15,417 nucleotides of DNA from contig JAJECF010000111.1 of assembly GCA_022822125.1 (NCBI GenBank), forward strand, positions 1-15,417, in the 5' to 3' direction. A program made the position numbers and the translations under genes. The notes beneath the pieces were generated by a model. It was not told the origin of the DNA. It was given only the letters and a program-made list of their open reading frames with translations, and made no database searches. This document shows, piece by piece, positions 1-7,850 of the stretch. Source of the DNA: Alphaproteobacteria bacterium. GTDB taxonomy: Bacteria > Pseudomonadota > Alphaproteobacteria > Bin95. Each line of letters starts with the position of its first letter. Positions within the stretch are counted from its first letter, which is position 1.

Positions 1-572
1 AGATAGCGCTCGCCGTTCCACCAGTAGCTCGGGCAGCTCGTGGCGCAGCAGAAGCAGAGAATGCACTCCCAGAGCCCGTCCAGCTTCGCCCGGTCCTCTT
101 CCGACTGCAGGCGTTCGCGCTCCGGCGGCGCGCTCACCGTCTTCAGCCAGGGTTCGACGGAGGCAAGCTGCGCATAGGCCTGGTTCAGGTCCGGCACCAG
201 GTCCTTGACCACACGGAGATGCGGCAGCGGGTAGATCTTCACATCGCCGCGAATGTCGTCGATGGCCTGGGTGCAGGCGAGCGTGTTGGTTCCGTCGATA
301 TTCATCGCGCAGGACCCGCAAATGCCCTCGCGGCAGGACCGGCGGAAGGTGAGCGTCGAGTCGATCTCGTTCTTGATCTTGATGAGCGCGTCCAGAACCA
401 TCGGCCCGCAGCTGTCCATATCCACATCGTAGCTGTCGATGCGGGGGTTGCCGCCGTCGTCCGGCGACCAGCGATAGACCGTGAAGCGCCGCGTCCTCCC
501 GGCGCCGGCGGGCGCGGGCCAGCTCTTGCCGGCGCCGACCCTGGAGTTCTTCGGCAGGGTGAGTTGGGCCAT
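1..572 (-). CDS. sdhB: Succinate dehydrogenase iron-sulfur subunit SdhB (partial, C-terminus beyond window)
   Basis: This is the iron-sulfur subunit of Complex II, which carries electrons from the SdhA flavin to ubiquinone through [2Fe-2S], [4Fe-4S] and [3Fe-4S] centres on the cytoplasmic face of the inner membrane. Reading leftwards from the ATG at 570-572 gives about 190 codons before the window edge. The [2Fe-2S] motif CREGICGSC lies at residues 80-88, with the fourth cysteine at about residue 100 (TLACT). The first cysteine group of the ferredoxin-type domain, CILCFCC followed by [13 protein letters not shown], lies just inside the edge. Family members are about 260 residues, so roughly the last quarter is missing. 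It follows sdhA by 18 bp in the same operon. Only a weak GAGA-type ribosome site precedes the ATG. Identity is secure from the cysteine spacing and the neighbours. Confidence 0.96.
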   Translation of the reverse strand, partial: MAQLTLPKNSRVGAGKSWPAPAGAGRTRRFTVYRWSPDDGGNPRIDSYDVDMDSCGPMVLDALIKIKNEIDSTLTFRRSCREGICGSCAMNIDGTNTLACTQAIDDIRGDVKIYPLPHLRVVKDLVPDLNQAYAQLASVEPWLKTVSAPPERERLQSEEDRAKLDGLWECILCFCCATSCPSYWWNGERY

Positions 573-590
573 GGGCGTTGCCGTTCTCGC

Positions 591-2393
591 TTAGTAAACG
601 CGCTCGACGGGCGGGATATAGTCCACCTCGCCGGTCAGGGTGTAATCATGCACCGGGCGGTAGGAGAGCGCGACCTTCAGGTCCTCGTCGCAGCGCGCGA
701 GCGTGTGGACCATCCAGTTTTCGTCGTCGCGATCCGGCAGGTCCTCGCGGGCATGCGCGCCCCGGCTCTCCTTGCGCGCCTCGGCGGAAAACATGGTGGA
801 CATGGAGCAGACCATCAGATTCTCGAGTTCGAGCGCCTCGACTAGGTCCGAATTCCAGATCATCGACCGGTCCGAGAGCTTGATGTCCGCGAGGCTGGCG
901 GCCGACTGGTCCATCTGGCGGCAGCCTTCCTCCAGCACCTTCTGGTCGCGGAATACGGCAGCGTTGTTCTGCATGATGCGCTGCATGCCGCTGCGGATAT
1001 CGCCGGTCATCAGCGAGCCGGAGGCATGGCGCAGGCGGTCGAGCCTGGCGAGCGGCCGGTCGGCCGCATCCGCCGGCGCGTCCGGCACGGCGCCCGACCC
1101 GTCCACCATCTCGGCCGCGCGCAGCCCCGCCGCGCGCCCGAACACGACAAGATCGAGCAGCGAGTTGCAGCCGAGCCGGTTCGCGCCATGCACGGAGACG
1201 GACGCGCATTCGCCGACCGCCATCAGCCCCGGCACGACCCGGTCCGGGTCGTCGGCAGTCGGGCTCAACACCTCGCCGTGATAATTGGTGGGGATACCGC
1301 CCATATTGTAATGGACCGTCGGCAGCACCGGAATCGGCTCGCGGGAGGCATCGACGCCGGCGAAGATGCGCGCCGTTTCGGTGATGCCGGGCAGCCGGCG
1401 CTGCAGCACATCGCCGCCCAGATGCTCCAGATGCAGGAAGATATGGTCACTGCCCGCGCCCACGCCGCGGCCTTCCAGGATTTCGACGGTCATGGAGCGC
1501 GAAACGACATCACGCGAAGCGAGGTCGCGCGCCGTCGGCGCATAGCGCTCCATGAAACGCTCGCCCTCCGAATTGGTGAGATAGCCGCCCTCGCCGCGCG
1601 CGCCTTCGGTGATGAGGCAGCCGGCGCCGTAAATCCCCGTCGGGTGGAATTGCACGAACTCCATGTCCTGGTTCGGCAGGCCCGCGCGCGCGATCATGCC
1701 GTTGCCGTCGCCGGTGCAGGTATGCGCCGAGGTGCAGGAGAAATAGGAGCGCCCGTAGCCGCCCGTGGCGAGGATCACCAGCTTCGCCCGGAAGCAGTGG
1801 ATCGTGCCGTCGTCGAGGTTCCAGGCGATGACGCCGCGGCACTCACCCTCCGGCCCCATGATGAGGTCGAGCGCGAAATATTCGACGAAGAACTCCGCCG
1901 AATGGCGCAGGCTCTGCTGGTAGAGCGTGTGCAGCAGCGCATGGCCTGTCCGGTCGGCGGCGGCGCAGGCGCGCTGCGCCGGGCTCTCGCCCCAGTTCTT
2001 CATATGGCCGCCGAAGGGCCGCTGGTAGATCCTGCCTTCCGGCGTGCGCGAGAAGGGCATGCCGAAATGCTCGAGCTCGATCACCGCCGGCACGGCGTTG
2101 CGGCACATATATTCGATGGCGTCCTGGTCGCCGAGCCAGTCGGCGCCCTTCACCGTGTCGTACATATGCCAGCGCCAGTCGTCCTCGCTCATATTCGCAA
2201 GGCTGGCCGCGATGCCGCCCTGGGCCGCCACGGTATGGCTGCGGGTCGGGAACACCTTGGTGACGCAGGCCGTCTTCAGACCGGCCTGGACGCATCCGAG
2301 CGTCGCGCGCAAGCCCGAGCCGCCGCCTCCGACGACGACGACATCGTAGCTGTGGTCGGTGACATCGTATGCGGGTTTGCCGTTAGCGGTCAT
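591..2393 (-). CDS. sdhA: Succinate dehydrogenase flavoprotein subunit SdhA
   Basis: This 600-residue catalytic subunit of Complex II oxidises succinate to fumarate using covalently bound FAD. The FAD-binding VVGGGGSG loop is at about residues 20-27. [11 protein letters not shown] at 51-61 carries the histidine (His53) expected to bind FAD covalently. QFHPTG (His250), the ASRDVVSRS segment (Arg294, equivalent to the catalytic arginine of E. coli SdhA) and [10 protein letters not shown] (361-370) make up the dicarboxylate site. [26 protein letters not shown] residues at 402-423 are the conserved FAD-domain segment. The protein is full length for the family and ends in ERVY. The start ATG lies 9 bp after the sdhD stop, with a GAGG element about 8 nt upstream. 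No lesion is visible. Confidence 0.98.
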   Translation of the reverse strand: MTANGKPAYDVTDHSYDVVVVGGGGSGLRATLGCVQAGLKTACVTKVFPTRSHTVAAQGGIAASLANMSEDDWRWHMYDTVKGADWLGDQDAIEYMCRNAVPAVIELEHFGMPFSRTPEGRIYQRPFGGHMKNWGESPAQRACAAADRTGHALLHTLYQQSLRHSAEFFVEYFALDLIMGPEGECRGVIAWNLDDGTIHCFRAKLVILATGGYGRSYFSCTSAHTCTGDGNGMIARAGLPNQDMEFVQFHPTGIYGAGCLITEGARGEGGYLTNSEGERFMERYAPTARDLASRDVVSRSMTVEILEGRGVGAGSDHIFLHLEHLGGDVLQRRLPGITETARIFAGVDASREPIPVLPTVHYNMGGIPTNYHGEVLSPTADDPDRVVPGLMAVGECASVSVHGANRLGCNSLLDLVVFGRAAGLRAAEMVDGSGAVPDAPADAADRPLARLDRLRHASGSLMTGDIRSGMQRIMQNNAAVFRDQKVLEEGCRQMDQSAASLADIKLSDRSMIWNSDLVEALELENLMVCSMSTMFSAEARKESRGAHAREDLPDRDDENWMVHTLARCDEDLKVALSYRPVHDYTLTGEVDYIPPVERVY

Positions 2394-2402
2394 GGGGGCG
2401 CC

Positions 2403-2783
2403 TCAGCCTCCGAGAGCGATCTTGAGGACGGCGAAGGCGCAAGCGGCGGCAAGCGCCCAGCATGCGCCCTTGACGGCCACGATGGCCGCGACCCGCCGGC
2501 CTTCACCGGAAATATAGTCTTCCAGCACCACCTGCAGCCCGAGCGCGGCGTGGTGGAAGCCGGCGATCGTGAACAACAGCATGGCGACAGCGTTGAAGGG
2601 CGAGGCGAGCCAGTCCGCGAATGCGCCGTGCTCCGCGCCGGCAAGACGAATGACCGAGATCGCAAACCAGACGGTGAGCGGCACGAGCGCCAGCGCCGTC
2701 ATACGCTGCGCCCACCAGTGGACCGCGCCCTCGCGCGCGGAGCCGAGGCCGCGCACGGCCTTGGCGGAGGTCCTGAATTCCAT
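2403..2783 (-). CDS. sdhD: Succinate dehydrogenase membrane anchor subunit SdhD
   Basis: This 126-residue hydrophobic anchor holds the SdhAB catalytic part at the inner membrane and helps form the ubiquinone and haem b sites. Three membrane segments can be read, at about residues 28-48, 62-84 and 98-120. The AGFHHAALGLQVVLEDY stretch at about 74-90 is the alphaproteobacterial SdhD signature. It includes the likely haem-ligand histidine (one of His77/His78) and the Asp-Tyr pair (89-90) that lies near the quinone pocket in characterised enzymes. The gene sits 18 bp after sdhC and 9 bp before sdhA, as expected for a co-transcribed operon. Assignment relies on this motif plus position, since anchor subunits diverge quickly. 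Confidence 0.94.
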   Translation of the reverse strand: MEFRTSAKAVRGLGSAREGAVHWWAQRMTALALVPLTVWFAISVIRLAGAEHGAFADWLASPFNAVAMLLFTIAGFHHAALGLQVVLEDYISGEGRRVAAIVAVKGACWALAAACAFAVLKIALGG

Positions 2784-2801
2784 GAGTCTTGCCTCCCCCG
2801 C

Positions 2802-3185
2802 TCAGCCGGCGCACGCCCATATCCAGGCGCCCGCCGTCAGCGCAACGGCCGCCGCGATGACGGCCCAGCCGGAGCGGTAGGCCTGGTCGAGTTCCAGCCC
2901 CATGCCGGCATCCCAGAACAGATGCCTGATCCCGTTGCAGAGATGGTAGAACAACGCGAAGGAAAAGCCCGCCAGCACGATGATGCCGAAGACCGAACCG
3001 AAAAACGCCTGCGCCGCGCCGTAAGCCTCCGGCCCGGAGGCGGCGGCCAGCAGCCACCATGCGAAGAACGCCGCGCCTACACCCAGCGCAATCCCGGCGC
3101 CGCGATGGGCGATGGACAGAACGGAGGTGAGTTGCGGGCGGTAAATCTGGATATGCGGCGACAGCGGCCGGTTGTCGGATGCCAT
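2802..3185 (-). CDS. sdhC: Succinate dehydrogenase cytochrome b556 subunit SdhC
   Basis: This 127-residue membrane subunit provides half of the haem b and ubiquinone sites of Complex II. The start is placed at the ATG 3183-3185, because SdhC proteins begin with a short MADNRPLSPHLQ-type sequence and here the protein reads MASDNRPLSPHIQIYRP. A GTG six codons upstream (3203) is in frame but would add an unconserved extension. Conserved residues visible: Ser24, His27 and Arg28 (quinone-site group in SIAHR) and the HLCNGIRHLFWD motif, whose first histidine (His81) is the likely haem ligand. Three membrane helices are evident at about 30-50, 61-83 and 105-125. It is the first gene of the sdhCDAB operon. 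The SD is not ideal: GGACAGG lies about 8 nt upstream and a stronger GGAGGAAG lies farther out. Confidence 0.94.
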   Translation of the reverse strand: MASDNRPLSPHIQIYRPQLTSVLSIAHRGAGIALGVGAAFFAWWLLAAASGPEAYGAAQAFFGSVFGIIVLAGFSFALFYHLCNGIRHLFWDAGMGLELDQAYRSGWAVIAAAVALTAGAWIWACAG

Positions 3186-3224
3186 GACGAAAGCCTGTCC
3201 CACGCGCAGGGAAATGCGTCTTCC

Positions 3225-3253
3225 TCCCTAGTCCCGGACCGTGATGGTGTCAA
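3225..3253 (-). promoter_or_regulatory. Possible sigma70-like promoter for sdhCDAB
   Basis: On the minus strand a perfect -35 hexamer TTGACA (3248-3253) is followed after 17 bp by TAGGGA (3225-3230), which is only a poor -10 match. The position would give a leader of roughly 30-35 nt before the sdhC ATG. The -35 and spacing are good and the -10 is weak, so this is a candidate only. Confidence 0.25.
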
Positions 3254-3360
3254 TCCAGGCGACGGGGCCAGGCGACAGGGCTGTCCAGGGCAATCGCTTT
3301 TGGGAGTGTTCATGCGGCGGCGAAAGCTTCCCGTTGGCGGAAAGGGACATAACCTGATAG

Positions 3361-3396
3361 CCTCCCGGATTGCCCCACCGGGGCCTGCCCGGGAGG
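3361..3396. other. Strong nested hairpin in the divergent region
   Basis: The outer arms CCTCCCGG (3361-3368) and CCGGGAGG (3389-3396) are perfectly complementary. Inside them GCCCC (3372-3376) and GGGGC (3380-3384) pair around an ACC loop, leaving a small 3/4-nt internal loop. As RNA on the plus strand this would sit about 176 nt upstream of the substrate-binding-protein start, in its leader if transcription begins upstream. There is no T-tract on the plus strand, so it is not a classical terminator. It could be a leader structure or a protein-binding palindrome. The function is unknown. Confidence 0.5.
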
Positions 3397-3560
3397 TAAG
3401 GGAGCGTGGCGACAAGAATCGGGGAAGGCAGCCGCCGACTCGATGTCAATGCCGGAAACGGCCGGACAAGGCGGATAACCGGTTCATGCGAGCGGGACAG
3501 CCGGTCCCGCCGTCGCCATCGGATGCCCTGCCCACCGGAAGCCTGTCATCCAGCAGCATC

Positions 3561-3568
3561 GGGAGGAG
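3561..3568 (+). promoter_or_regulatory. Ribosome binding site fixing the start of the NMT1-type binding protein
   Basis: GGGAGGAG lies 4 nt before the ATG at 3573. It marks this ATG as the real start, inside a reading frame that stays open far upstream through the antisense of sdh. The translated product from here begins with a signal peptide, which agrees. Confidence 0.85.
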
Positions 3569-3572
3569 TCGG

Positions 3573-4580
3573 ATGAAGTCACCGCATTCACCGCATCGTC
3601 GCCACGCGCTCACGGGCGCCGTTCTTGGAGCCGGAATGCTGCTTGCCGCCGGACCGCTTGGCGCCGCCGACGAGGTGCATCTCCAGACCGACTGGATCCC
3701 CTCCGGTGAGCACGCCATGTATTTCGGCGGCTGGACCAAAGGCTTCTGGAAAGACCAGGGCATCGACATCACCATCACACGCGGATACGGCTCGGGCGAC
3801 ACCGTCACCAAGATCGCGGGCGGTGCAGCCGATTTCGGCATTGCCGACCTCGGCGCGCTCATCACGGCCCGCGCGCGGGCCGGCGTGCCGGTCAAGCAGA
3901 TCATGCAGACCTACACCCACTCCCCGCATTCGCTCTTCGTGCTGAAAAGCTCCGGGATCCAGACCTTCCAGGGGCTGGAGGGCAAGAAGATCGGCATCAC
4001 ACCCGGCAACAGCCACCGGGTCTATTTCCCCAAGGTGGCGGAGCGGGCAGGCACCGATCCGTCGAAGATCGTCTGGTCCAACTCGGACGCATCGGCCATG
4101 GCCGCGCTGCTGATCTCCAGGAAAATCGATGCAGCGCCGTTCTTCGCGATGCATCACTACTACCAGAACAAGGCGGCGAAGCAGGCCGGCGAGGAAATCA
4201 TGGTGCTGCCCTTCGTCAAGGCGGGCTTCGCGATCTACGCCACCGGGCTCATTGCCCGCGACGATCTGATCGAGGAGAAGCCGGACCTCGTGCGCCGTTT
4301 CCTGGTCGCCAACAAGAACGCGATGGAATGGGCCCGCGACAATCGCGAGGAGGCCTGCGAACTGCATGTGAAGCGGGTGCCCGAGGTGGCGCTGGACGAC
4401 TGCATGGGCAGCCTGAACGCCACGCTCACCTTCGTCTTCAACGACCATTCCGCGGCCACGGGTCTCGGGCGGCACGATGCCGGGCGGCTGAAATTCACCT
4501 ATGAGGTGGTGGCCGACGCGCAGGACCTCGACGCCGGCTGGGACTACAGCCAGGCCGTCGATCACAGCCACGTGCCGTAA
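3573..4580 (+). CDS. ABC transporter periplasmic substrate-binding protein, NMT1/SsuA family
   Basis: This 335-residue exported protein binds a small substrate in the periplasm and delivers it to the permease encoded just downstream. An N-terminal signal runs through about residue 31 (two arginines, then ALTGAVLGAGMLLAAG, then LGAAD); the RR pair makes Tat export conceivable but Sec is equally possible. The mature protein starts with LQTDWIPSGEHAMYFGGW (37-54), the NMT1/THI5-like opening strand and helix, and continues with GSGDTVTKIAGGAADFGIADLGAL (73-96), the family's ligand-lobe segment. Relatives bind sulfonates, taurine, hydroxymethylpyrimidine, guanidine or riboflavin, so the ligand cannot be named. 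The gene is followed after 38 bp by its ATPase and then the permease. The amidohydrolase further downstream hints at a nitrogen compound. Family assignment is firm; substrate is unknown. Confidence 0.9.
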   Translation: MKSPHSPHRRHALTGAVLGAGMLLAAGPLGAADEVHLQTDWIPSGEHAMYFGGWTKGFWKDQGIDITITRGYGSGDTVTKIAGGAADFGIADLGALITARARAGVPVKQIMQTYTHSPHSLFVLKSSGIQTFQGLEGKKIGITPGNSHRVYFPKVAERAGTDPSKIVWSNSDASAMAALLISRKIDAAPFFAMHHYYQNKAAKQAGEEIMVLPFVKAGFAIYATGLIARDDLIEEKPDLVRRFLVANKNAMEWARDNREEACELHVKRVPEVALDDCMGSLNATLTFVFNDHSAATGLGRHDAGRLKFTYEVVADAQDLDAGWDYSQAVDHSHVP

Positions 4581-4604
4581 TCGCGGCTTGCGGCGTCATG
4601 CCGG

Positions 4605-4611
4605 AAGGGAG
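4605..4611 (+). promoter_or_regulatory. Ribosome binding site choosing the ATPase start at 4619
   Basis: AAGGGAG sits 7 nt before the ATG at 4619. The alternative ATG at 4598 lies upstream of this element and would add seven residues (MPEGSPA) that do not belong to the ATPase fold, so 4619 is preferred. Confidence 0.75.
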
Positions 4612-4618
4612 CCCTGCC

Positions 4619-5404
4619 ATGATCCGGGTTGAGGGGCTCTCGAAGGTCTTTCACTCCCGGGACGGCGGGAGCGTCGTTGCGCTCCACGACGTCTCGCTGG
4701 AGGTGGCGCGCAACGAATTCGTCTCGCTGGTCGGGCCGTCCGGCTGCGGCAAGTCCACGATGCTGCGCCTTGTGGCGGGACTCGTCGGCGCCACGAAGGG
4801 AGTGCTCGAAATCGACGGCACGGCGGTCACCGAGCCACGCCGGGACATCGGCATCGTCTTCCAGAGCCCCACCCTGCTGCCCTGGGCCGACATAACCGAC
4901 AATGTCCTCTTCCCGCTCCGGCTGATGCGCGAGAGGACGACCGACGCGCGGGCGCGGGCGCATGCGCTTCTGGAACTGGTGGGCCTCAAGGGATTCGAAA
5001 GCCGTTACCCCCGCGAGCTTTCCGGCGGCATGCAGCAGCGCGCCGCCATCTGCCGGGCGCTGATCCACGACCCCGGCATCCTGCTCATGGACGAACCCTT
5101 CGGGGCGCTCGACGCGCTGACGCGCGAGGTGATGAGCATGGAACTGCTGCGGATCTGGACCGAGAACCCCAAAACCATCGTGTTCGTGACGCATTCGATC
5201 ACGGAGGCGGTCCTGCTCTCCGACCGGGTCATCGTGATGTCGCCGCGGCCGGGGCGTATCGCGGAGGTCGTCGATGTGCCGATCGAACGGCCCCGCATGC
5301 TCGATATGGAGGGAAGCCGTGAATTCCAGGAATGCACCGGACGAATTCGACGCCGTATCTTTGGGGCTGACGAAACCGGTCTCTCCGGCCCGGCGGCGGC
5401 TTAG
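4619..5404 (+). CDS. ABC transporter ATP-binding protein, SsuB/TauB family
   Basis: This 261-residue cytoplasmic ATPase powers import of the ligand delivered by the upstream binding protein. All nucleotide-binding elements are intact: Walker A GPSGCGKST (39-47), Q-loop FQSPTLLPW (81-89), signature LSGGMQQR (134-141), Walker B ILLMDEPFGALD (154-165) and the H-loop histidine in VTHSITEA (about 192). The FQSPTLLPW and DEPFGALDALTRE wording is typical of the nitrate/sulfonate/taurine importer class. Start chosen at 4619 rather than 4598 because of the SD. The last 86 bp, coding a low-complexity tail ending GPAAA, overlap the permease start, so the two are very likely translationally coupled. Confident as to class; substrate unknown. 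Confidence 0.93.
   Translation: MIRVEGLSKVFHSRDGGSVVALHDVSLEVARNEFVSLVGPSGCGKSTMLRLVAGLVGATKGVLEIDGTAVTEPRRDIGIVFQSPTLLPWADITDNVLFPLRLMRERTTDARARAHALLELVGLKGFESRYPRELSGGMQQRAAICRALIHDPGILLMDEPFGALDALTREVMSMELLRIWTENPKTIVFVTHSITEAVLLSDRVIVMSPRPGRIAEVVDVPIERPRMLDMEGSREFQECTGRIRRRIFGADETGLSGPAAA
5308..5316 (+). promoter_or_regulatory. Ribosome binding site supporting a GTG start for the permease
   Basis: GGAGGGAAG lies inside the ATPase gene, and its GGAGG core ends 6 nt before a GTG at 5319. The in-frame ATG at 5274 has no such element. This supports GTG 5319 as the permease start and an 86-bp overlap between the two genes. Confidence 0.75.
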
Positions 5405-6182
5405 ACGCATCTGGAATACGAGCAGCGAGATCGTCCTCCCGGCGGCGGTGCTCATCGTCCTCGTCGCGGTCTGGGAAGCGTCTGTGCATGCCTTCTCGCT
5501 GCCGGTCTATCTGCTGCCGGCGCCCAGCCTCATCTGGACCGAGAGCCTCGCCGTCGCAGACACGCTCGGCGGCCACACCCTCGCCACGCTCGGCACCGTG
5601 ATGTACGGGTTCTTCGCCTCCATCCTGGTCAGCCTGCCGCTCGCGGTGCTGCTCACCTCCTCGCGCTATGCGTCGGCCACCATCTACCCGCTGCTCGTTT
5701 TCACCCAGTCGATCCCGAAGGTGGCGCTCGCCCCCATCCTTGTGGTGATGCTGGGCGCGACGGAACTGCCCCGTGTCATCGTCACCTTCCTCGTCGCCTT
5801 CTTCCCGCTCGTCATCGCGGTCGCCGTCGGGCTTCTGTCCGTCCCGGCCGACCTTGTCGAACTCGGCCGCTCCTTCAAGGCGTCCAGAATGCAGGAACTG
5901 GTCCGGATCCGCATTCCCTACGCCATCCCGTTCATCTTCAGCGGGCTCAAGGTCGCGATCGCGCTGTCCGTTGTGGGCGCCGTGGTGGGCGAATTCGTGA
6001 ATGCCGACAAGGGGCTCGGCTACCTCATCGTTTCGGCCACGGCATTCTTCCGAACGCCGGTCGCGTTCGGGGCGCTCATCCTGCTCTCGGTCCTGGGCGT
6101 GGCGCTATTCCAGCTCGTGGTGATCGTTGAGCGCGTCTTCTTTCCCTGGTCCGCCGAAAGCGAAGAGACGGTCATCGTATAG
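5319..6182 (+). CDS. ABC transporter permease, SsuC/TauC (BPD_transp_1) family
   Basis: This 287-residue inner-membrane subunit forms the translocation channel with the adjacent ATPase and binding protein. A polar arginine-rich N-terminus (RRRLRR at 25-30) precedes about six membrane helices beginning at about 37-55. LLPAPSLIW (65-73) is a typical SsuC/TauC periplasmic-side segment. The EAA loop that docks on the ATPase is recognisable at about 180-215 (VELGRSFKASRMQELVRIRI, then P and a GLKVAIALS helix). GEFVNADKGLGYLI (224-237) is the usual conserved block after it. Start is the GTG at 5319, because a GGAGG lies 6 nt upstream; the ATG at 5274 would add 15 unconserved residues. It overlaps the ATPase by 86 bp and is followed after 35 bp by the amidohydrolase. 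Confidence 0.92.
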   Translation: MNSRNAPDEFDAVSLGLTKPVSPARRRLRRIWNTSSEIVLPAAVLIVLVAVWEASVHAFSLPVYLLPAPSLIWTESLAVADTLGGHTLATLGTVMYGFFASILVSLPLAVLLTSSRYASATIYPLLVFTQSIPKVALAPILVVMLGATELPRVIVTFLVAFFPLVIAVAVGLLSVPADLVELGRSFKASRMQELVRIRIPYAIPFIFSGLKVAIALSVVGAVVGEFVNADKGLGYLIVSATAFFRTPVAFGALILLSVLGVALFQLVVIVERVFFPWSAESEETVIV

Positions 6183-6217
6183 GCGGCGCGCAACCCGCAG
6201 CGAGGAGAACGGAACCC

Positions 6218-7711
6218 ATGCATACGATCATTCGCGGCGGACGGCTGCTCGACATCGGACGCCATGCGGCGGAGTCTGCCGACATCCTCGTCGAGGGCGA
6301 CACAATTCATTCGATCGGGCCGCCCGGCATGGCCGCGCCCGAGGGGGCGGCGCTCCGCGATGCGGCGGGCCGGTTGATGATGCCGGGGCTCGTGAACGCC
6401 CACACGCATGGCCACAACAATCTCGCCAAGAGCTTCGGCGACCGCTGGAACCTCGAATTGCTGCTGAACGCGGCGCCCTGGATCACCGGCAGCCGCACGC
6501 TCGAGGACAAATATCTCTCCACCCTGATCGGCGCGGTGGAGATGGTGCGCAAGGGCTGCACCGCCGCCTATGACCTCAATTTCGAGTTCCCTGCGCCCAC
6601 GCCCGACGGGCTGGAGGCCATCGGCCGCGCCTATGCCGATGTCGGCATGCGCGCCGTGGTCGCCCCGATGATGGCGGACCGGACCTTCTACCAGGCGATA
6701 CCGGGCCTGCTGGAAGCGCTGCCACAGGCGGAGAGGCGCGATGCGGAAGCGGTGGCGGTCGAGCCGTTCCGGACCAGCCTCGCGTCGTGGGAGCGCGCGC
6801 TCCGGTCCTGGCCGTTCTCCCGCGACCGGGTCCGGCTCGCGCTCGCGCCCACGATTCCCCACCATTGCAGCGAAGAATTCCTCAAAGCGGCGAAGGAGAC
6901 GGCGGCCGAGCATGGCGTCGGCTTCCACACCCATCTCGGCGAGTCGAAGGTGCAAGCCCACACGGGAGTGCGCCTCTACGGCATGACCCAGACCGCCTAT
7001 CTCGACCGGCTGGGCGTGCTCGGCCCGGAGTTCACGGCCGCGCATGCGGTGTGGCTCGACCGGGACGACATGCAGCGGATCGGGGATGCGGGCGGCGCGG
7101 TGGCGCATAATCCCGGCTCCAATGCGCGCCTCGGCAGCGGCCTCGCGGCGGCGCGCGCGCTGCTCGACGCCGGCGTGCGCGTCGGGATCGGCACCGATGC
7201 CTGCACCTGCTCCGACAATCTCAACATGTTCGAGGCGATGCGGGTCGCCTCGATGGTCTCGCGCGTGCAGGAACTGGACCCGGAGCGCTGGCTTTCCACG
7301 GACGAAGTGCTGACACTGGCCACCAAGGGCAGCGCCGGCGTGCTCGGCTTCGGCGACGCCATCGGCGCCATAGAGCCCGGAGCCAAGGCGGATATCGTCT
7401 TCCTCGACCTCGGGCAGATCAACTATGTCCCGCTCAACGACCCGGTGAACCAGATCGTCCACGGCGAGGACGGCACGGGCGTGGAATCGGTGATGATCGG
7501 CGGGCGCATGGTGATGGAGGGCCGGCGCATGGTGACGGTGGACGAGGCGAGGCTCGCCCGCAACGCGGAAGCGGCAGCCGAACGCCTCGCCGCGGCCAAT
7601 GCCGGCGCGCGCGCCGCGGCGGAACGCCTGGAGGGGCCGGTGAGACGCTTCGCCCTCGCCCTCTCGCGCGAGGACTACCACATCGAGCGCCACGCCCGCT
7701 GCACGCATTAG
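6218..7711 (+). CDS. Metal-dependent amidohydrolase, ATZ/TRZ-type (deaminase/chlorohydrolase-like)
   Basis: This 497-residue cytoplasmic enzyme has no signal peptide. It belongs to the amidohydrolase superfamily group that includes guanine, cytosine, 8-oxoguanine and S-adenosylhomocysteine deaminases and the triazine hydrolases. Metal and catalytic positions are intact by motif: His62 and His64 in NAHTHGHNN, His239 and Glu242 in HTHLGES, His276 in AAHAVWLDRDD, and Asp327 in GIGTDACTCSDN. AHNPGSNARLGSG (296-308) is the classic substrate-side block of this group. The C-terminus returns to a beta-sandwich segment (EPGAKADIVFLDL, about 386-398). The two cysteines after Asp327 replace the more usual small residues. 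An alanine/arginine-rich helical tail runs from about 448 to 472. The gene lies 35 bp after the permease with a GAGGAG about 10 nt before the ATG, so it probably belongs to that operon and acts on the imported compound. The exact substrate cannot be named. Confidence 0.88.
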   Translation: MHTIIRGGRLLDIGRHAAESADILVEGDTIHSIGPPGMAAPEGAALRDAAGRLMMPGLVNAHTHGHNNLAKSFGDRWNLELLLNAAPWITGSRTLEDKYLSTLIGAVEMVRKGCTAAYDLNFEFPAPTPDGLEAIGRAYADVGMRAVVAPMMADRTFYQAIPGLLEALPQAERRDAEAVAVEPFRTSLASWERALRSWPFSRDRVRLALAPTIPHHCSEEFLKAAKETAAEHGVGFHTHLGESKVQAHTGVRLYGMTQTAYLDRLGVLGPEFTAAHAVWLDRDDMQRIGDAGGAVAHNPGSNARLGSGLAAARALLDAGVRVGIGTDACTCSDNLNMFEAMRVASMVSRVQELDPERWLSTDEVLTLATKGSAGVLGFGDAIGAIEPGAKADIVFLDLGQINYVPLNDPVNQIVHGEDGTGVESVMIGGRMVMEGRRMVTVDEARLARNAEAAAERLAAANAGARAAAERLEGPVRRFALALSREDYHIERHARCTH

Positions 7712-7742
7712 AGCGGCGCCCCGGTCGGGCAGGGACGGCAGA

Positions 7743-7771
7743 TTGACCGCCAAATTGTCGCAACCTACAAT
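7743..7771 (+). promoter_or_regulatory. Sigma70-like promoter ahead of the first liv-type operon
   Basis: TTGACC (7743-7748, 5 of 6 to TTGACA) is separated by exactly 17 bp from TACAAT (7766-7771, 5 of 6 to TATAAT). It starts 31 bp after the amidohydrolase stop and would initiate at about 7778, giving a leader of about 73 nt before the binding-protein ATG. In this high-GC setting such a match is unlikely to be accidental. It suggests that the liv-type operon is transcribed independently of the upstream transporter operon. Confidence 0.65.
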
Positions 7772-7850
7772 GACACAGGCACGCGCCGATGGTGTGCGGT
7801 GTCGCAAGGTGGCATCCGTGCAACCGGAGCTTCAACGGGAGGTTAAGACC

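Larger units (their letters stand above)
3186..3572. other. Divergent intergenic region between sdhC and the NMT1-type transporter operon
   Basis: These 387 bp separate two operons transcribed away from each other, so the regulatory signals of both should lie here. I see a possible sdh promoter at 3225-3253, a strong nested hairpin at 3361-3396, and an SD just before the plus-strand gene at 3561-3568. No credible small gene, tRNA or repeat array is visible. I looked for recognisable riboswitch cores (TPP and guanidine classes) and did not find a full set of conserved elements for either. No convincing plus-strand promoter was found. Confidence 0.6.

Noticed and set aside
3186..3203. GTG at 3203 as the start of sdhC
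   Set aside because: It would add six residues before the conserved MASDNRPLSPH start; the ATG at 3185 matches the family N-terminus.
3340..3400. A TPP or guanidine-I (ykkC) riboswitch ahead of the NMT1-type transporter, suggested by AACCTGAT (3351-3358) and GCCCGGGAGG (3387-3396 region)
   Set aside because: The TPP CTGAGA element is missing, as are the ykkC CTGGTCCGAGAG and ACGG/AAAAG elements. The GCCCGGGAGG similarity is explained by the local palindrome.
1026..4580. A single very long plus-strand open frame through the antisense of sdhA, sdhD and sdhC and into the binding-protein gene
   Set aside because: Only the part from 3573 shows protein-family features, a signal peptide and an SD. 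The upstream part is antisense to conserved sdh genes and stays open because of GC-biased codons.
6020..7807. A 595-codon minus-strand open frame opposite the amidohydrolase
   Set aside because: The plus-strand gene has all its metal ligands and family motifs. The antisense frame is rich in Arg, Ala, Gly and His with no recognisable domain, as expected for a GC-rich shadow.
7810..7826. A sigma54 (-24/-12) promoter resembling TGGCA...TGCAA before the LivK-like gene
   Set aside because: The GG and GC dinucleotides are about 7 bp apart instead of the required 10, and a good sigma70-type promoter lies just upstream.
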